Below are positions 17,817-26,150 of a DNA stretch of 64,000 bases, one piece after another. This stretch comes from an uncultured Paenibacillus sp. Lineage in GTDB: Bacteria > Bacillota > Bacilli > Paenibacillales > Paenibacillaceae. Each line of letters starts with the position of its first letter. Within the stretch, counting starts at the first letter, position 1. Made by a program: the position numbers and the translations under genes. The stretch is taken from the NCBI GenBank assembly GCA_937895345.1, contig CALAWP010000078.1, positions 62,001 to 126,000 on the forward strand, given 5' to 3'. The notes beneath the pieces are model-generated. The model had not been told where the DNA came from and searched no databases. It was given only the letters and a program-made list of their open reading frames with translations.

Positions 17817-19112
17817 TTACGCTTCCAGCCACTCCACCTTGGCTCCCAGCGCTTTCAAATGGTCGAAATAATTCGGGTAAGACTTGGCGACGTGATGAGC
17901 GTCCCGGATGCGGAGCGGCTCCTTGGAGCGCAGTCCGACGACCGTGAGCGCCATAATGACCCGGTGGTCGAAGTGGGCGTTAATGTCCACGCCGCCTTCT
18001 ACTCCCTCCGGACGCCCGTGGACGATAATTTCGCTTTGCCGCTCCTCGACGTTCGCCCCTGCTTTGCGCAATTCGTTCAAATAATCGGTAATGCGGTCGC
18101 ATTCCTTGTAACGCAAATTTTCCACGTTGTAAAAGCGCGAAGTGCCTTCCGCAAAGACGGCCGCCGCCACCATCGCCAATACGGCGTCGGTAAAGTGGTC
18201 TCCGTCGAATTCGACGGCTTTCAGCTTGCCGTTGCCCTTAATATGGACAACGCCGTTCTCGTGCGTCAACGGCACTTCCATGGCGCGAAGCACGTCGATG
18301 ACCGCTCGTTCGCCTTGCTTGCTGTTCTCTTCCAGACGACGCAGGATGACGTCGGACTGGGTCACCGCCGCCGCCGCCAGCACCGCGGCCGAACCCGGGT
18401 AATCGCCTTGCACCGTATAGGTCTTCGCCTCGTAGCGCTGGCGTCCGGGCACGCGGAACCGCATGTAGTCCTCGTCGGCGTGAATGATAATGCCCGCTTG
18501 CTGCAGCACTTCCAGCGTCTGGCCGACGACGACCTTCGACTTCAGATCATGCAGCACTTCGATTTCGCTGTCCTCTTCGAGCAACGGCGTCAAGAAGAGC
18601 AGCGCGCTCAAAAATTGCGAGCTGATATTGCCGGACACTTGAATGCGTCCGCCCTTCGGTTGGCCGCCCTTGATCCGAATCGGCAGCTTGCCTTCATTAT
18701 GCTCAATTTCGACGCCCATCTTGCCGAGCGACTCGATCAAATCCATATGAGGCCGCTTGCCGAGCGATTCGGGGTAACGATTGACGAACGTAACGTCCGG
18801 GCACAGCGAAGCGACCGCCATCAAAAACCGCAGCACCGCTCCGGCGTTGCCGACGTCAAGCTGTTCGACGGGACGCGGGTGGCGGCCAAAGCCCGTAATG
18901 ACGATTTTTTCCTCGTCCTCCTCCACGACCGCTCCCAGATCGCGGATGCAACGGCGCATCGCGTCGCTGTCTTCGCTGTGGGCGGGATAATAGATCGTGC
19001 TTGTCCCTTCCGCAAGCGCGGCCACGAGCAAATAGCGCGTAGTATAGTTTTTGGAGGACAAGGCTCCGATATCTCCGTTCAAGGTCGGGGTAGGGGTTAC
19101 TCGTACATCCAT
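17817..19112 (-). CDS. aroA: 3-phosphoshikimate 1-carboxyvinyltransferase (EPSP synthase)
   Basis: A 431-residue enzyme that joins shikimate 3-phosphate and PEP in chorismate synthesis. The N-terminal substrate motif reads SSKNYTTR where most EPSP synthases have GDKSISHR; the Lys and Arg are kept. LDVGNAGAVLRFLMA, SGNISSQFLSALL, GDYPGSAAVLAAA and the C-terminal HFDHRVIMAL (DHR) motif are all present, so the enzyme should be active. AAGGAG lies 9 bases before the ATG. It follows aroK by 25 bases in one operon. Confidence 0.9.
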   Translation of the reverse strand: MDVRVTPTPTLNGDIGALSSKNYTTRYLLVAALAEGTSTIYYPAHSEDSDAMRRCIRDLGAVVEEDEEKIVITGFGRHPRPVEQLDVGNAGAVLRFLMAVASLCPDVTFVNRYPESLGKRPHMDLIESLGKMGVEIEHNEGKLPIRIKGGQPKGGRIQVSGNISSQFLSALLFLTPLLEEDSEIEVLHDLKSKVVVGQTLEVLQQAGIIIHADEDYMRFRVPGRQRYEAKTYTVQGDYPGSAAVLAAAAVTQSDVILRRLEENSKQGERAVIDVLRAMEVPLTHENGVVHIKGNGKLKAVEFDGDHFTDAVLAMVAAAVFAEGTSRFYNVENLRYKECDRITDYLNELRKAGANVEERQSEIIVHGRPEGVEGGVDINAHFDHRVIMALTVVGLRSKEPLRIRDAHHVAKSYPNYFDHLKALGAKVEWLEA

Positions 19113-19137
19113 TTCGACTGACTCCTTTATTCGGTTG

Positions 19138-19677
19138 TTATGTAGAGGCTGCGCCTTCGCGCCGCTCCCAATGACGGATAATGCGGCCGGCGACTTCCTC
19201 CGGCGTCAGATCCGTCGTGTCTACCGTCACATGGGCGAAATCGTAGGCGTGCTTCCGCTGCTCCAGCAGCTCGTATACCCGCTTGGCCGCATTCCCTTGC
19301 AGCAATGGGCGCGCCTCGTCCCGCTGCACTCTCGCGATGATCGTCTCCGGACTCGCCTTCAGCGCCGCGACGCAGCCATGGGCAAGCATAACCGTCCGAT
19401 TGCTTTCCCGCAGCACCGCTCCGCCTCCGGTAGCGACGATCATCGGCTTGCCGCTTCCGGCAATGTCGGCCAGGATGCGGGCTTCAATGTCGCGAAACGC
19501 TTCTTCGCCTTCCGAAGCAAAAATATCGGCAATCGCCCGACGCTCCGCCTTGACAATCTCTTCGTCCACGTCGACGCGGGCCCAGCCCAGACGGTCCGCC
19601 AGCAGTCGGCCGACGCTCGATTTGCCCGTTCCCATAAATCCGATCAAAAATATTTTGCCGTCCGATGGCCGATTCAT
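19138..19677 (-). CDS. aroK: Shikimate kinase
   Basis: A 179-residue P-loop kinase that makes shikimate 3-phosphate, the substrate of the AroA encoded next. Walker A is GFMGTGKSSVG; DVDEEI and the GGGAVLRE segment match the shikimate-binding residues; the lid region has QRDEARPLL with the conserved Arg-Pro-Leu. Two starts are possible: 19698, with only a weak purine-rich site, and 19677, with AGGGTG 8 bases upstream; the latter is chosen. Confidence 0.92.
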   Translation of the reverse strand: MNRPSDGKIFLIGFMGTGKSSVGRLLADRLGWARVDVDEEIVKAERRAIADIFASEGEEAFRDIEARILADIAGSGKPMIVATGGGAVLRESNRTVMLAHGCVAALKASPETIIARVQRDEARPLLQGNAAKRVYELLEQRKHAYDFAHVTVDTTDLTPEEVAGRIIRHWERREGAAST

Positions 19678-19808
19678 TGCGTTTTCACCCTTTTGCATGT
19701 GCTCTCTTTTTCCTTCACATCATATCATTTTTTGAAGAGACAAGGGTATAAAAAGTTTGCCGCTCGCGTATCGTTGTTAATGATGCCAATTTGGAGGAGT
19801 GACCTGTC

Positions 19809-20114
19809 ATGACCAGCCAGTCCCGCACGCCCGCCGCCCGGCCGGCCGAATATCGGATCGCGCGCATATTGGACCCCGGACATCCGCTTTGCCGCGACGA
19901 TGTCGAATGGATGCTGGGCTACATTAAAAAAAAGGTGGCTGACGAAGACCCGATGTTGCTGGATCTGTCGCAGCCACGATTGCTGCAAAACTTTTTGTAC
20001 TTCGCCGAAGCGTCCATGGCGCTCATCCATCGCCGGCATTACTTCGATCAGGAAGCCGACCGCATGCGGGAGTGGCTGGCGCAAGCCGCTTTCGGCCTTA
20101 TTCCGGACAGGTGA
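19809..20114 (+). CDS. Small conserved hypothetical protein
   Basis: A 101-residue soluble protein, helical and charged, with no domain I recognise. TTGGAGGAG lies 8 bases before the ATG, which supports translation. The central segment KKKVADEDPMLLDLSQPRLLQNFLYFAEAS looks conserved in character but gives no motif. Its TGA stop abuts the TCA complement of the gndA stop (TGATCA at 20112-20117), so the two convergent genes have no space between them. Confidence 0.6.
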   Translation: MTSQSRTPAARPAEYRIARILDPGHPLCRDDVEWMLGYIKKKVADEDPMLLDLSQPRLLQNFLYFAEASMALIHRRHYFDQEADRMREWLAQAAFGLIPDR

Positions 20115-21527
20115 TCAGGATTGCAGCCAATTGAAGTGGAACGTGCCTTCCTTGTCTACGCGCTTAAACGTATGCGCTCCGAAGTAGTCGCGCTGCGCTT
20201 GCAGCAGGTTCGCCGGCAGCCGCTCCGTCCGGTAGCTGTCGAAGTAAGCGAGCGCGCTGGAGAAGGCCGGTACCGGCACGCCGTTCGCCACAGCCGCCGA
20301 CACGACTTCGCGCCAAGCGCCCTGGTACGATTCCACGATATTTTGGAAGTACGGATCCAGCAGCAGGTTGCGAAGCTGCGGATCGCGGTCGTAGGCGTCC
20401 TTGATATTTTGCAGGAAGCGGGCGCGGATAATGCAACCGCCGCGGAAAATCATCGCAATGTCGCCGTAACGCAAATCCCAGTTGTATTCTTCCGATGCGG
20501 CGCGCATTTGGGCGAAGCCTTGCGCGTAGGAGCAAATTTTGCTCGCGAACAGCGCCTTGCGCACCTTTTCGATGAACTCTGCCTTGTCGCCTTGGAACGG
20601 AGCTTTGGCCGGCCCTTTCAGCACTTTGCTCGCCGCCACCCGCTCTTCCTTCATGGCGGACAGGAAGCGCGTAAAGACGGATTCCGTAATGATCGACAGC
20701 GGCACGCCCAGGTCGAGCGCGCTTTGGCTCGTCCATTTGCCCGTGCCCTTCTGGCCGGCGGAGTCCAGAATGACGTCCACCATCGGTTTGCCGGTCTCCG
20801 GATCGTATTTGGCGAAAATATCGCGCGTAATTTCGATCAGGTAGCTGTCCAGCTCGCCTTTGTTCCATTCCGTGAAAATTTCGTGGAGCTCCTCCACCGA
20901 AACGCCGAGCACGTTTTTGAGCAGGTCGTAAGCTTCGCAAATCAGCTGCATGTCGCCGTACTCGATGCCGTTATGAACCATCTTCACGTAATGGCCCGCT
21001 CCGTCGGGACCGATATACGTGCAGCAAGCGTCGTTGCCGACTTTGGCCGAGATGGCCGTCAGGATCGGCTCCACCAGCTCATAGGCGGAGCGCTGGCCGC
21101 CCGGCATAATGGAAGGCCCTTTCAGAGCGCCCTCTTCGCCGCCCGATACGCCCGTTCCGATAAAGCGGAACCCTTTGGCTTCCAGCTCCTTGCTGCGGCG
21201 CTGCGTATCCGGGAAGTACGCATTGCCCCCGTCGATAATAATATCGCCTTGATCGAGATAAGGCAGCAACGATTCGATCGTGGCGTCCGTTCCGGCTCCC
21301 GCTTGCACCATGATCAATATTTTGCGCGGAGTTTCCAGCGATTGCACGAACTCCTCCACCGAATACGTCGGAACGAGGTTTTTGCCGGCGGCTTCCTTCA
21401 TCAGCTCGTCCGTTTTTTCGCGGGAACGGTTGTAGACCGACACCGTAAACCCTTTGCTTTCAATATTAAGGGCCAGGTTCCGGCCCATAACTGCCATGCC
21501 GATTACGCCGATTTGCTGTTTTGACAT
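20115..21527 (-). CDS. gndA: 6-phosphogluconate dehydrogenase, decarboxylating
   Basis: A 470-residue NADP-dependent enzyme of the oxidative pentose phosphate pathway that yields ribulose 5-phosphate and CO2. The N-terminal Rossmann motif is GVIGMAVMGRNLALN with an NRS loop typical of NADP use; IIDGGNAYFPDT, GTGVSGGEEGALKGPSIMPGG and the catalytic region KMVHNGIEYGDMQLICEAYDL are intact. Length is standard. AAGGATGG precedes the ATG. It stands alone between a small hypothetical gene and another of unknown function. Confidence 0.95.
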   Translation of the reverse strand: MSKQQIGVIGMAVMGRNLALNIESKGFTVSVYNRSREKTDELMKEAAGKNLVPTYSVEEFVQSLETPRKILIMVQAGAGTDATIESLLPYLDQGDIIIDGGNAYFPDTQRRSKELEAKGFRFIGTGVSGGEEGALKGPSIMPGGQRSAYELVEPILTAISAKVGNDACCTYIGPDGAGHYVKMVHNGIEYGDMQLICEAYDLLKNVLGVSVEELHEIFTEWNKGELDSYLIEITRDIFAKYDPETGKPMVDVILDSAGQKGTGKWTSQSALDLGVPLSIITESVFTRFLSAMKEERVAASKVLKGPAKAPFQGDKAEFIEKVRKALFASKICSYAQGFAQMRAASEEYNWDLRYGDIAMIFRGGCIIRARFLQNIKDAYDRDPQLRNLLLDPYFQNIVESYQGAWREVVSAAVANGVPVPAFSSALAYFDSYRTERLPANLLQAQRDYFGAHTFKRVDKEGTFHFNWLQS

Positions 21528-21773
21528 ACGGTTTTTCCATCCTTCATGTTAATATTTAATCACAATAGCTTTATTCTACTCTTTTTGCCCGAAGAAGAAA
21601 ACCGTTTGCTTGGAAAAATGTCGCATCGGCGCATCAAAAAAATTAAGCGATGCCGTAAATTTTCCTTATATATGGCCATTTCCGCCAAAACAATTAAACG
21701 GCCGAATCCTCGCTTGGCGCGATAACGACTCGACCGTTTTATCCGTATAAATCCGTATTGCCCATGGCCATGC

Positions 21774-22370
21774 TTACAGCTCCAGCTGAAGCATTTCGGC
21801 ACGCAGCGCGGCCAGCTTCTCCTTCGACGACGTAACCGCTTCCTCATTGCCGGACTCGAGAGCGTCGTGCAGCACCAGCAGCTCGTAGTCCAGCTCATAC
21901 CGCAGAACGACCGCCCGTTCCTCCGCCCGCTTGGATTGGAACGCCTTGATCATTTCCTCTATCGTGACAAAAGGTTTCTTTTGGTAAATAATGCGATGCT
22001 CCACGCCGGACACCTCCACCAATCGTATAATCTCGCCGAACATAATGCTCTCAATGACGATTTGACGATCCTTGATCCGCTTGACCACCGCATGCCCGCG
22101 GGTGTCATTGATCAGCTTCTCCAGCAGTTCCGACAGCTTTTCATCCTTAATGACGTAATCCCCGACGATTTTGTACCGGTTCTTAATCCGTTGAAAATGC
22201 AGCTTGACGAGCTTGCGGCCCGTTCTGATCGATACGAAAAACTGTCCCTCCGTTTCGCTCCAATACAAGGAGTACCCTTCCTGAATCAGATCGCGGATGA
22301 GATTTTGGATTTGCCGGCGTTCGAATCTAAGCTCCAGATTGCAAAATTCGACTTCATGGCTCTTGTTCAC
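21774..22370 (-). CDS. Conserved hypothetical protein
   Basis: A 198-residue soluble protein starting at GTG 22370, 6 bases after GGAGGG. The first part (RRQIQNLIRDLIQEGYSLYWSETEGQFFVSI) and the middle (DYVIKDEKLSELLEKLINDTRGHAVVKRIKDRQIVIESIMFGEI) look like alpha/beta domains; the last 60 residues are a charged helix. No catalytic motif is recognised. Upstream, TTGCCA and TATAAG are possible promoter parts with a short spacer. I cannot assign a role. Confidence 0.65.
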   Translation of the reverse strand: MNKSHEVEFCNLELRFERRQIQNLIRDLIQEGYSLYWSETEGQFFVSIRTGRKLVKLHFQRIKNRYKIVGDYVIKDEKLSELLEKLINDTRGHAVVKRIKDRQIVIESIMFGEIIRLVEVSGVEHRIIYQKKPFVTIEEMIKAFQSKRAEERAVVLRYELDYELLVLHDALESGNEEAVTSSKEKLAALRAEMLQLEL

Positions 22371-22491
22371 GGCAATCCCTCCTTAAGTCGGAAATGTTGG
22401 CCAAATGTTCAGAATATTTAATTATTTCTTATTTCTATCTTATACTTCATCTTATGTTCTGGCAACTTGGTTTATTGACTAATTTTATGCG

Positions 22492-22533
22492 CAAAAAATG
22501 CGGGACATGCCGGGAAGCCCCGGCACGTTCCCA
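22492..22533 (-). terminator. Terminator of proS
   Basis: On the minus strand a stem GTGCCGGG/CCCGGCAT extended by GGGA/TCCC, followed by CGCATTTTTTG, directly after the proS stop. Confidence 0.7.
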
Positions 22534-24246
22534 TTATGGGCGGAGGGATGCAACGATCCCGTTGACGGCTTCGTCGGCGGAAACTTCCGCAGCCTCGTTG
22601 CGCTCTCTCCTCCATTCGACCATTCCCCGACCCGCCGCTTTGCCGACGACAATCCGGTGCGGAATGCCGATCAGGTCGGCATCGGCAAACTTGACGCCCG
22701 CGCGTTCCTCCCGGTCGTCGAGCAGCACTTCTGCACCAAACCTCTCCAGCCGTTCCGCGATCGATGCCGCAAGCCGCATCTGATCCTCGTCCTTGACCGA
22801 TACGGGGATTACATGCGCTTGGAAGGGCGCGATCGCCAACGGCCAGACGACGCCCCGCTCGGTACCGCGCTGTTCCGCGACGGCCGACAGCAGGCGGGAT
22901 ACGCCGATGCCGTAGCAGCCCATCACAAACGGCTTGGCGCTGCCGTCGGCATCCGTGCACAGCGCCTTCATCGCTTCGCTGTATTTCGTGCCCAGCTTGA
23001 ACGTGTGCCCAATTTCAATGCCCCGGACAATGCGAAGCTTACCGCCCGAACAGCGGGGACATCCGTCGCCCGTCTCCGCGTTTCGATAGTCTCCTGCGGC
23101 GGCGGGAACGAAATCTTTACCCGGTACAACCCCGATCAGATGGAAATCCGAGCGATTGGCGCCGACGACCGCCTCCGGCATGCGCATGATTTCGTTATCG
23201 GCATAAATCTCTAGCGATAGTCCGACGGGGCCCGCAAAGCCGACAACGGCACCTGCCTCCGAGGCTTCCTCGTCGTCCGCCAGCTCCAGCGTCTCCGCTT
23301 GCAGCGCGGCCTTCAACTTCACCTCGTTGGCCGTCCGGTCACCCCTGACGAGCAGAGCGACGAGTCTGCCGTCCGCCTTGTAAACGAGCGTCTTGACAAT
23401 ACGCTGTGGAGGCACTCCCGTCACGGCGGTCAAATCGGCGATCGTGCCGGCTTGCGGCGTATAGATGATACGCGGGCTTCCGGCGGCCGGAGCGGCCTCC
23501 GTCGTTCCGCTTGCCTCTGCCGGACCGCACTCCGCCTTCTCCACGTTTGCGGAGTAGCCGCAGCCTTCGCACAACGCGATTGCGTCTTCGCCAACGTCGG
23601 CAAGCGCCGTAAATTCATGTGAACCTCCATCGCCGCCGATCATTCCGGCATCAGCCTCTACGGTCAGGTACCGCAGCCCGATCCGGTCGAAGATGCGGCG
23701 GTAAGCGCCGAGCATCGCTTCATAGCTTCGATCCAGCCCCTCTTGGTCCAAAGCGAAGGAATAAGCATCCTTCATCATAAATTCCCGACCTCGAAGCAAG
23801 CCGTTGCGAGGACGCTTTTCGTCCCTGAATTTGGTCTGGATCTGATACAAAATAACCGGCAACCGGCGGTAGGAAGCAATCTCGCCGGCCGCCAGCGCCG
23901 TTATCGCCTCCTCATGCGTCGGGCCAAGCACGAATTCCCTTCCGCTCCGGTCTTCGAACCGGATCAGCTCGGGTCCGTACCGCCCGTACCTTCCCGATTG
24001 CCGCCACAAATCCGCTTGCTGCATTGCCGGCAGCAGCACTTCTTGGGCTCCCGCGTTCTCCATCTCCTGCCGGATCACCTGTTCCAGCTTGCGGAGCATT
24101 TTGCGCCCCAGCGGCAAATACGAGTACACGCCGGCCGACAACTGCCGGATCAATCCGGCGCGAAGCATCAGCCGGTGGCTAAGCGCCGTAGCGTCCGCCG
24201 GATCCTCTTTCAAGGTCGGAATCAACCATTCGCTTTGTCTGATCAA
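22534..24246 (-). CDS. proS: Prolyl-tRNA synthetase, bacterial type
   Basis: A 570-residue class II synthetase that charges tRNA-Pro. Motif 2 (TKFRDEKRPRNGLLRGREFMMKDAYSF) and motif 3 (GCYGIGVSRLL) are present, with a YbaK-type editing insertion (about residues 220-400) marked by VKTLVYKADGRLVALLVRGD. The start is a TTG at 24246, 8 bases after GGAGG; the longer frame upstream runs through the T-box leader and is not used. Regulation is by the proline T-box. Confidence 0.94.
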   Translation of the reverse strand: MIRQSEWLIPTLKEDPADATALSHRLMLRAGLIRQLSAGVYSYLPLGRKMLRKLEQVIRQEMENAGAQEVLLPAMQQADLWRQSGRYGRYGPELIRFEDRSGREFVLGPTHEEAITALAAGEIASYRRLPVILYQIQTKFRDEKRPRNGLLRGREFMMKDAYSFALDQEGLDRSYEAMLGAYRRIFDRIGLRYLTVEADAGMIGGDGGSHEFTALADVGEDAIALCEGCGYSANVEKAECGPAEASGTTEAAPAAGSPRIIYTPQAGTIADLTAVTGVPPQRIVKTLVYKADGRLVALLVRGDRTANEVKLKAALQAETLELADDEEASEAGAVVGFAGPVGLSLEIYADNEIMRMPEAVVGANRSDFHLIGVVPGKDFVPAAAGDYRNAETGDGCPRCSGGKLRIVRGIEIGHTFKLGTKYSEAMKALCTDADGSAKPFVMGCYGIGVSRLLSAVAEQRGTERGVVWPLAIAPFQAHVIPVSVKDEDQMRLAASIAERLERFGAEVLLDDREERAGVKFADADLIGIPHRIVVGKAAGRGMVEWRRERNEAAEVSADEAVNGIVASLRP

Positions 24247-24254
24247 GCTCCCCG

Positions 24255-24562
24255 CCTCCTTACAAAAAATAAAGAGCACATTCGCAAGGGACGAATGTGC
24301 TCGTGGTACCACCCTCATTCAGCCGTCTCTTGACCGACGGCCATCTTCATGTCGTAACGGAATGCGGACATTCCGGCAGCGGTTGCGGGCTTCGCCCGGC
24401 CGCGCGGCTCGCAAGGCGGGTGCAGCCGGCCGTTGCATGGAAGCCTTGCAGCCCTTGGGACTTCCTCTCTGCAATGAACGGGGTCGGCTGTATATCCTTG
24501 GTCGAAGCCTTTAGCGGTATGAAACTGCAATAAAGTTTCAATAGTCTGATAATTATAAAACA
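24255..24562 (-). promoter_or_regulatory. Proline T-box leader of proS
   Basis: GGTGGTACCACG (24313-24302) precedes a perfect 11-bp terminator stem GAGCACATTCG/CGAATGTGCTC (24302-24292 with 24284-24274) and a T run. In stem I, CAGCCG pairs with CGGCTG; the 3' side of the adjoining internal loop reads CACCCGC (24422-24416) and so offers CCC or CCG, proline codons, at the specifier place. GAGAGG of the distal stem is visible. Confidence 0.9.
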
Positions 24563-24590
24563 ATGTACTCATATTCCGCCGTGTTGTCAA
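24562..24590 (-). promoter_or_regulatory. Promoter of the proS leader
   Basis: TTGACA (24590-24585), 17-base spacer, TACATT (24567-24562). A TATAAT lies 10 bases further down and could be an alternative -10. Confidence 0.7.
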
Positions 24591-24611
24591 GCTTCAATGG
24601 GTTGGCGCCGC

Positions 24612-24639
24612 CCGTGCGGGCGGTCCCGTGCGGGCGGTC
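24612..24639. repeat. Tandem duplication of a 14-bp unit
   Basis: CCGTGCGGGCGGTC occurs twice in direct succession between the proS promoter and the DUF1054 gene. Each unit can pair with the preceding CCGCCC to form short GC hairpins. Confidence 0.8.
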
Positions 24640-24738
24640 CCCTCATCCAACCATCACGATTGGCGCGGCGAATCGTGTTATAATAAATCAGATCCGCTGG
24701 CCGATCAGCATACAATTCATCGATAAAGGAGAGGCTCC

Positions 24739-25392
24739 ATGACTTCTGTACTTCCTAATGCCGAAACGATTCCGGGCTTCGGCCCTACCGACTTCGAAGC
24801 GTTCTCTTTGCCGGGTCTGGATGAACGGATGGAGGCTATTCAACAACGAATTCAACCGAAGTTCAAGGCCATCGGCGGCAAGCTGGCCGCCGAGCTGTCC
24901 GTGATGACGGGGCACGAAATGTTTCTTCATATCGCCAAGCATGCGAGGCGAAAGGTTAATCCGCCGAAAGATACGTGGCTGGCCATTTGCGCAAACAAAC
25001 GCGGATACAAAGCGCACCCGCATTTTCAGCTTGGCCTGTTCGACGATCATTTGTTTCTGTGGTTTGCCCTCATCTATGAAGCGCCGAACAAAAAAGCGGT
25101 GGCGCAGGCGATGCTGAACGACTTGGACGCCTTGGCCGATGCGATTCCGCCTCATTTCGCCGTATCGCTCGACCATACGAAAAAGGACAGCCTGACGGCG
25201 GGGGCCATGACGCGCGACGATTGGACAAGCGCCTTAACCCGGCTGCGCGACGTGCAAAAAGCCGAACTGCTGGTCGGCCGCCATATTGACGCCGGCGACC
25301 CGCTGCTGCGGGACGGGGAAGCCTTGTGCAACCATGCGGCCGACGTATACGAGCAGCTGCTGACGCTGTACCGCGTCGCCGTCTCCCGGTAA
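24739..25392 (+). CDS. DUF1054 (YktB-like) protein
   Basis: A 217-residue soluble protein whose order GFGPTDFEAFSLPGLDERMEAI at the start, GHEMFLHIAKHARRKVNPPKDTW in the middle and HPHFQLGLFDDHLFLWFALIYEAPNK match the DUF1054 family of Firmicutes. The function of the family is not known to me. AAAGGAG lies 8 bases before the ATG, and a TATAAT at 24679-24684 is a likely -10. It is divergent from proS. Confidence 0.85.
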   Translation: MTSVLPNAETIPGFGPTDFEAFSLPGLDERMEAIQQRIQPKFKAIGGKLAAELSVMTGHEMFLHIAKHARRKVNPPKDTWLAICANKRGYKAHPHFQLGLFDDHLFLWFALIYEAPNKKAVAQAMLNDLDALADAIPPHFAVSLDHTKKDSLTAGAMTRDDWTSALTRLRDVQKAELLVGRHIDAGDPLLRDGEALCNHAADVYEQLLTLYRVAVSR

Positions 25393-25807
25393 CGTCATCG
25401 CCTTCGACGAGCTTGAATCTACAGCGGGGACAGGGCGCTCATAGGTAATTAGCAGTAACAAGCCGAGGCGCATCCGGCGCTTGTCGCGGCCAGGTCGGTC
25501 CGCGAAGCTTCAGCGAACCCGGCATTCGCTCGATACGTTGCAACTTTGACGATCCTGACGTTCTCATAACACGTTGCAACTTTGACGAACCCAACGCTCG
25601 CTTACCAAACCGTAACTCCAGCTCAACTTGCGCTCGTCAATCACGAGTAACTTTGATTAACTGACATGCCTGGCGAAGAACGGCTATTCAGTTAAACAGC
25701 ATAACTTGAACGAAAAATCTCACAATGACTATGCATTATGTTCTTAAACTCCAGTTGTCGAGCGATAAATTGCACAAATCTACAATGTCTCGGATATATG
25801 CACCCTT
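25393..25807. other. Gene-free AT-variable stretch with short direct repeat
   Basis: No credible coding frame is seen. An 18-bp sequence ACGTTGCAACTTTGACGA occurs twice (25535-25552 and 25571-25588, 36 bases apart), with a diverged third copy near 25633. The frames that cross this stretch are short and without ribosome sites. Confidence 0.6.
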
Positions 25808-26013
25808 GAAATGAACGATATTTCGTTCAAAAGCATGGGTTTGGCGGTTCTGCAGCGCCGAAATGAACGATATATCGTTCAAAAGCATGGACAAGCGGTT
25901 CTGCAGCGCTGAATTGAACGATATTTCGTTCAAAAGCACGGTACAAGCGGTTCTGCAGCGTCGAAATGAACGATATATCGTTCAAAACAAGGCAAGGACA
26001 GTTCAGTAGCGAC
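25808..26013. repeat. Four tandem 52-bp units around an 18-bp palindrome
   Basis: Units begin near 25808, 25860, 25911 and 25963. Each starts GAA(A/T)TGAACGATAT(A/T)TCGTTCA, then AAAGCA.GG and GCGGTTCTGCAGCG. In units 2 and 4 TGAACGATATATCGTTCA (25864-25881, 25967-25984) is a perfect palindrome; units 1 and 3 (25812-25829, 25915-25932) carry one T instead of A. The last unit is diverged at its end. Minus-strand frames through it give short repetitive peptides without ribosome sites and are not genes. Confidence 0.9.
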
Positions 26014-26023
26014 AAATGTCACT

Positions 26024-26080
26024 AAAAAAGGGAAGCGGCTGCCCCCGCATCGTCAATCGATCTGCGGGGACAGCCGCTTC
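26024..26080 (-). terminator. Terminator of the MFS exporter gene
   Basis: GAAGCGGCTGtCCCCGCA pairs with TGCGGGGGCAGCCGCTTC, followed on the minus strand by CCCTTTTTTAG. Confidence 0.85.
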
Positions 26081-26150
26081 GTATGGATATGGCAACGGCG
26101 AAGCCGGCCGCTGCCGGCCTAACCGTTTCGCGGCGAACCGGCGCCTCCGA

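Noticed and set aside
25808..26013. CRISPR array
   Set aside because: Units are contiguous with almost no variable spacer and no cas genes lie in the window.
25736..26015. Small repetitive proteins (NEISFNSALQNR type) on the minus strand
   Set aside because: They are translations of the 52-bp repeats, without ribosome sites.
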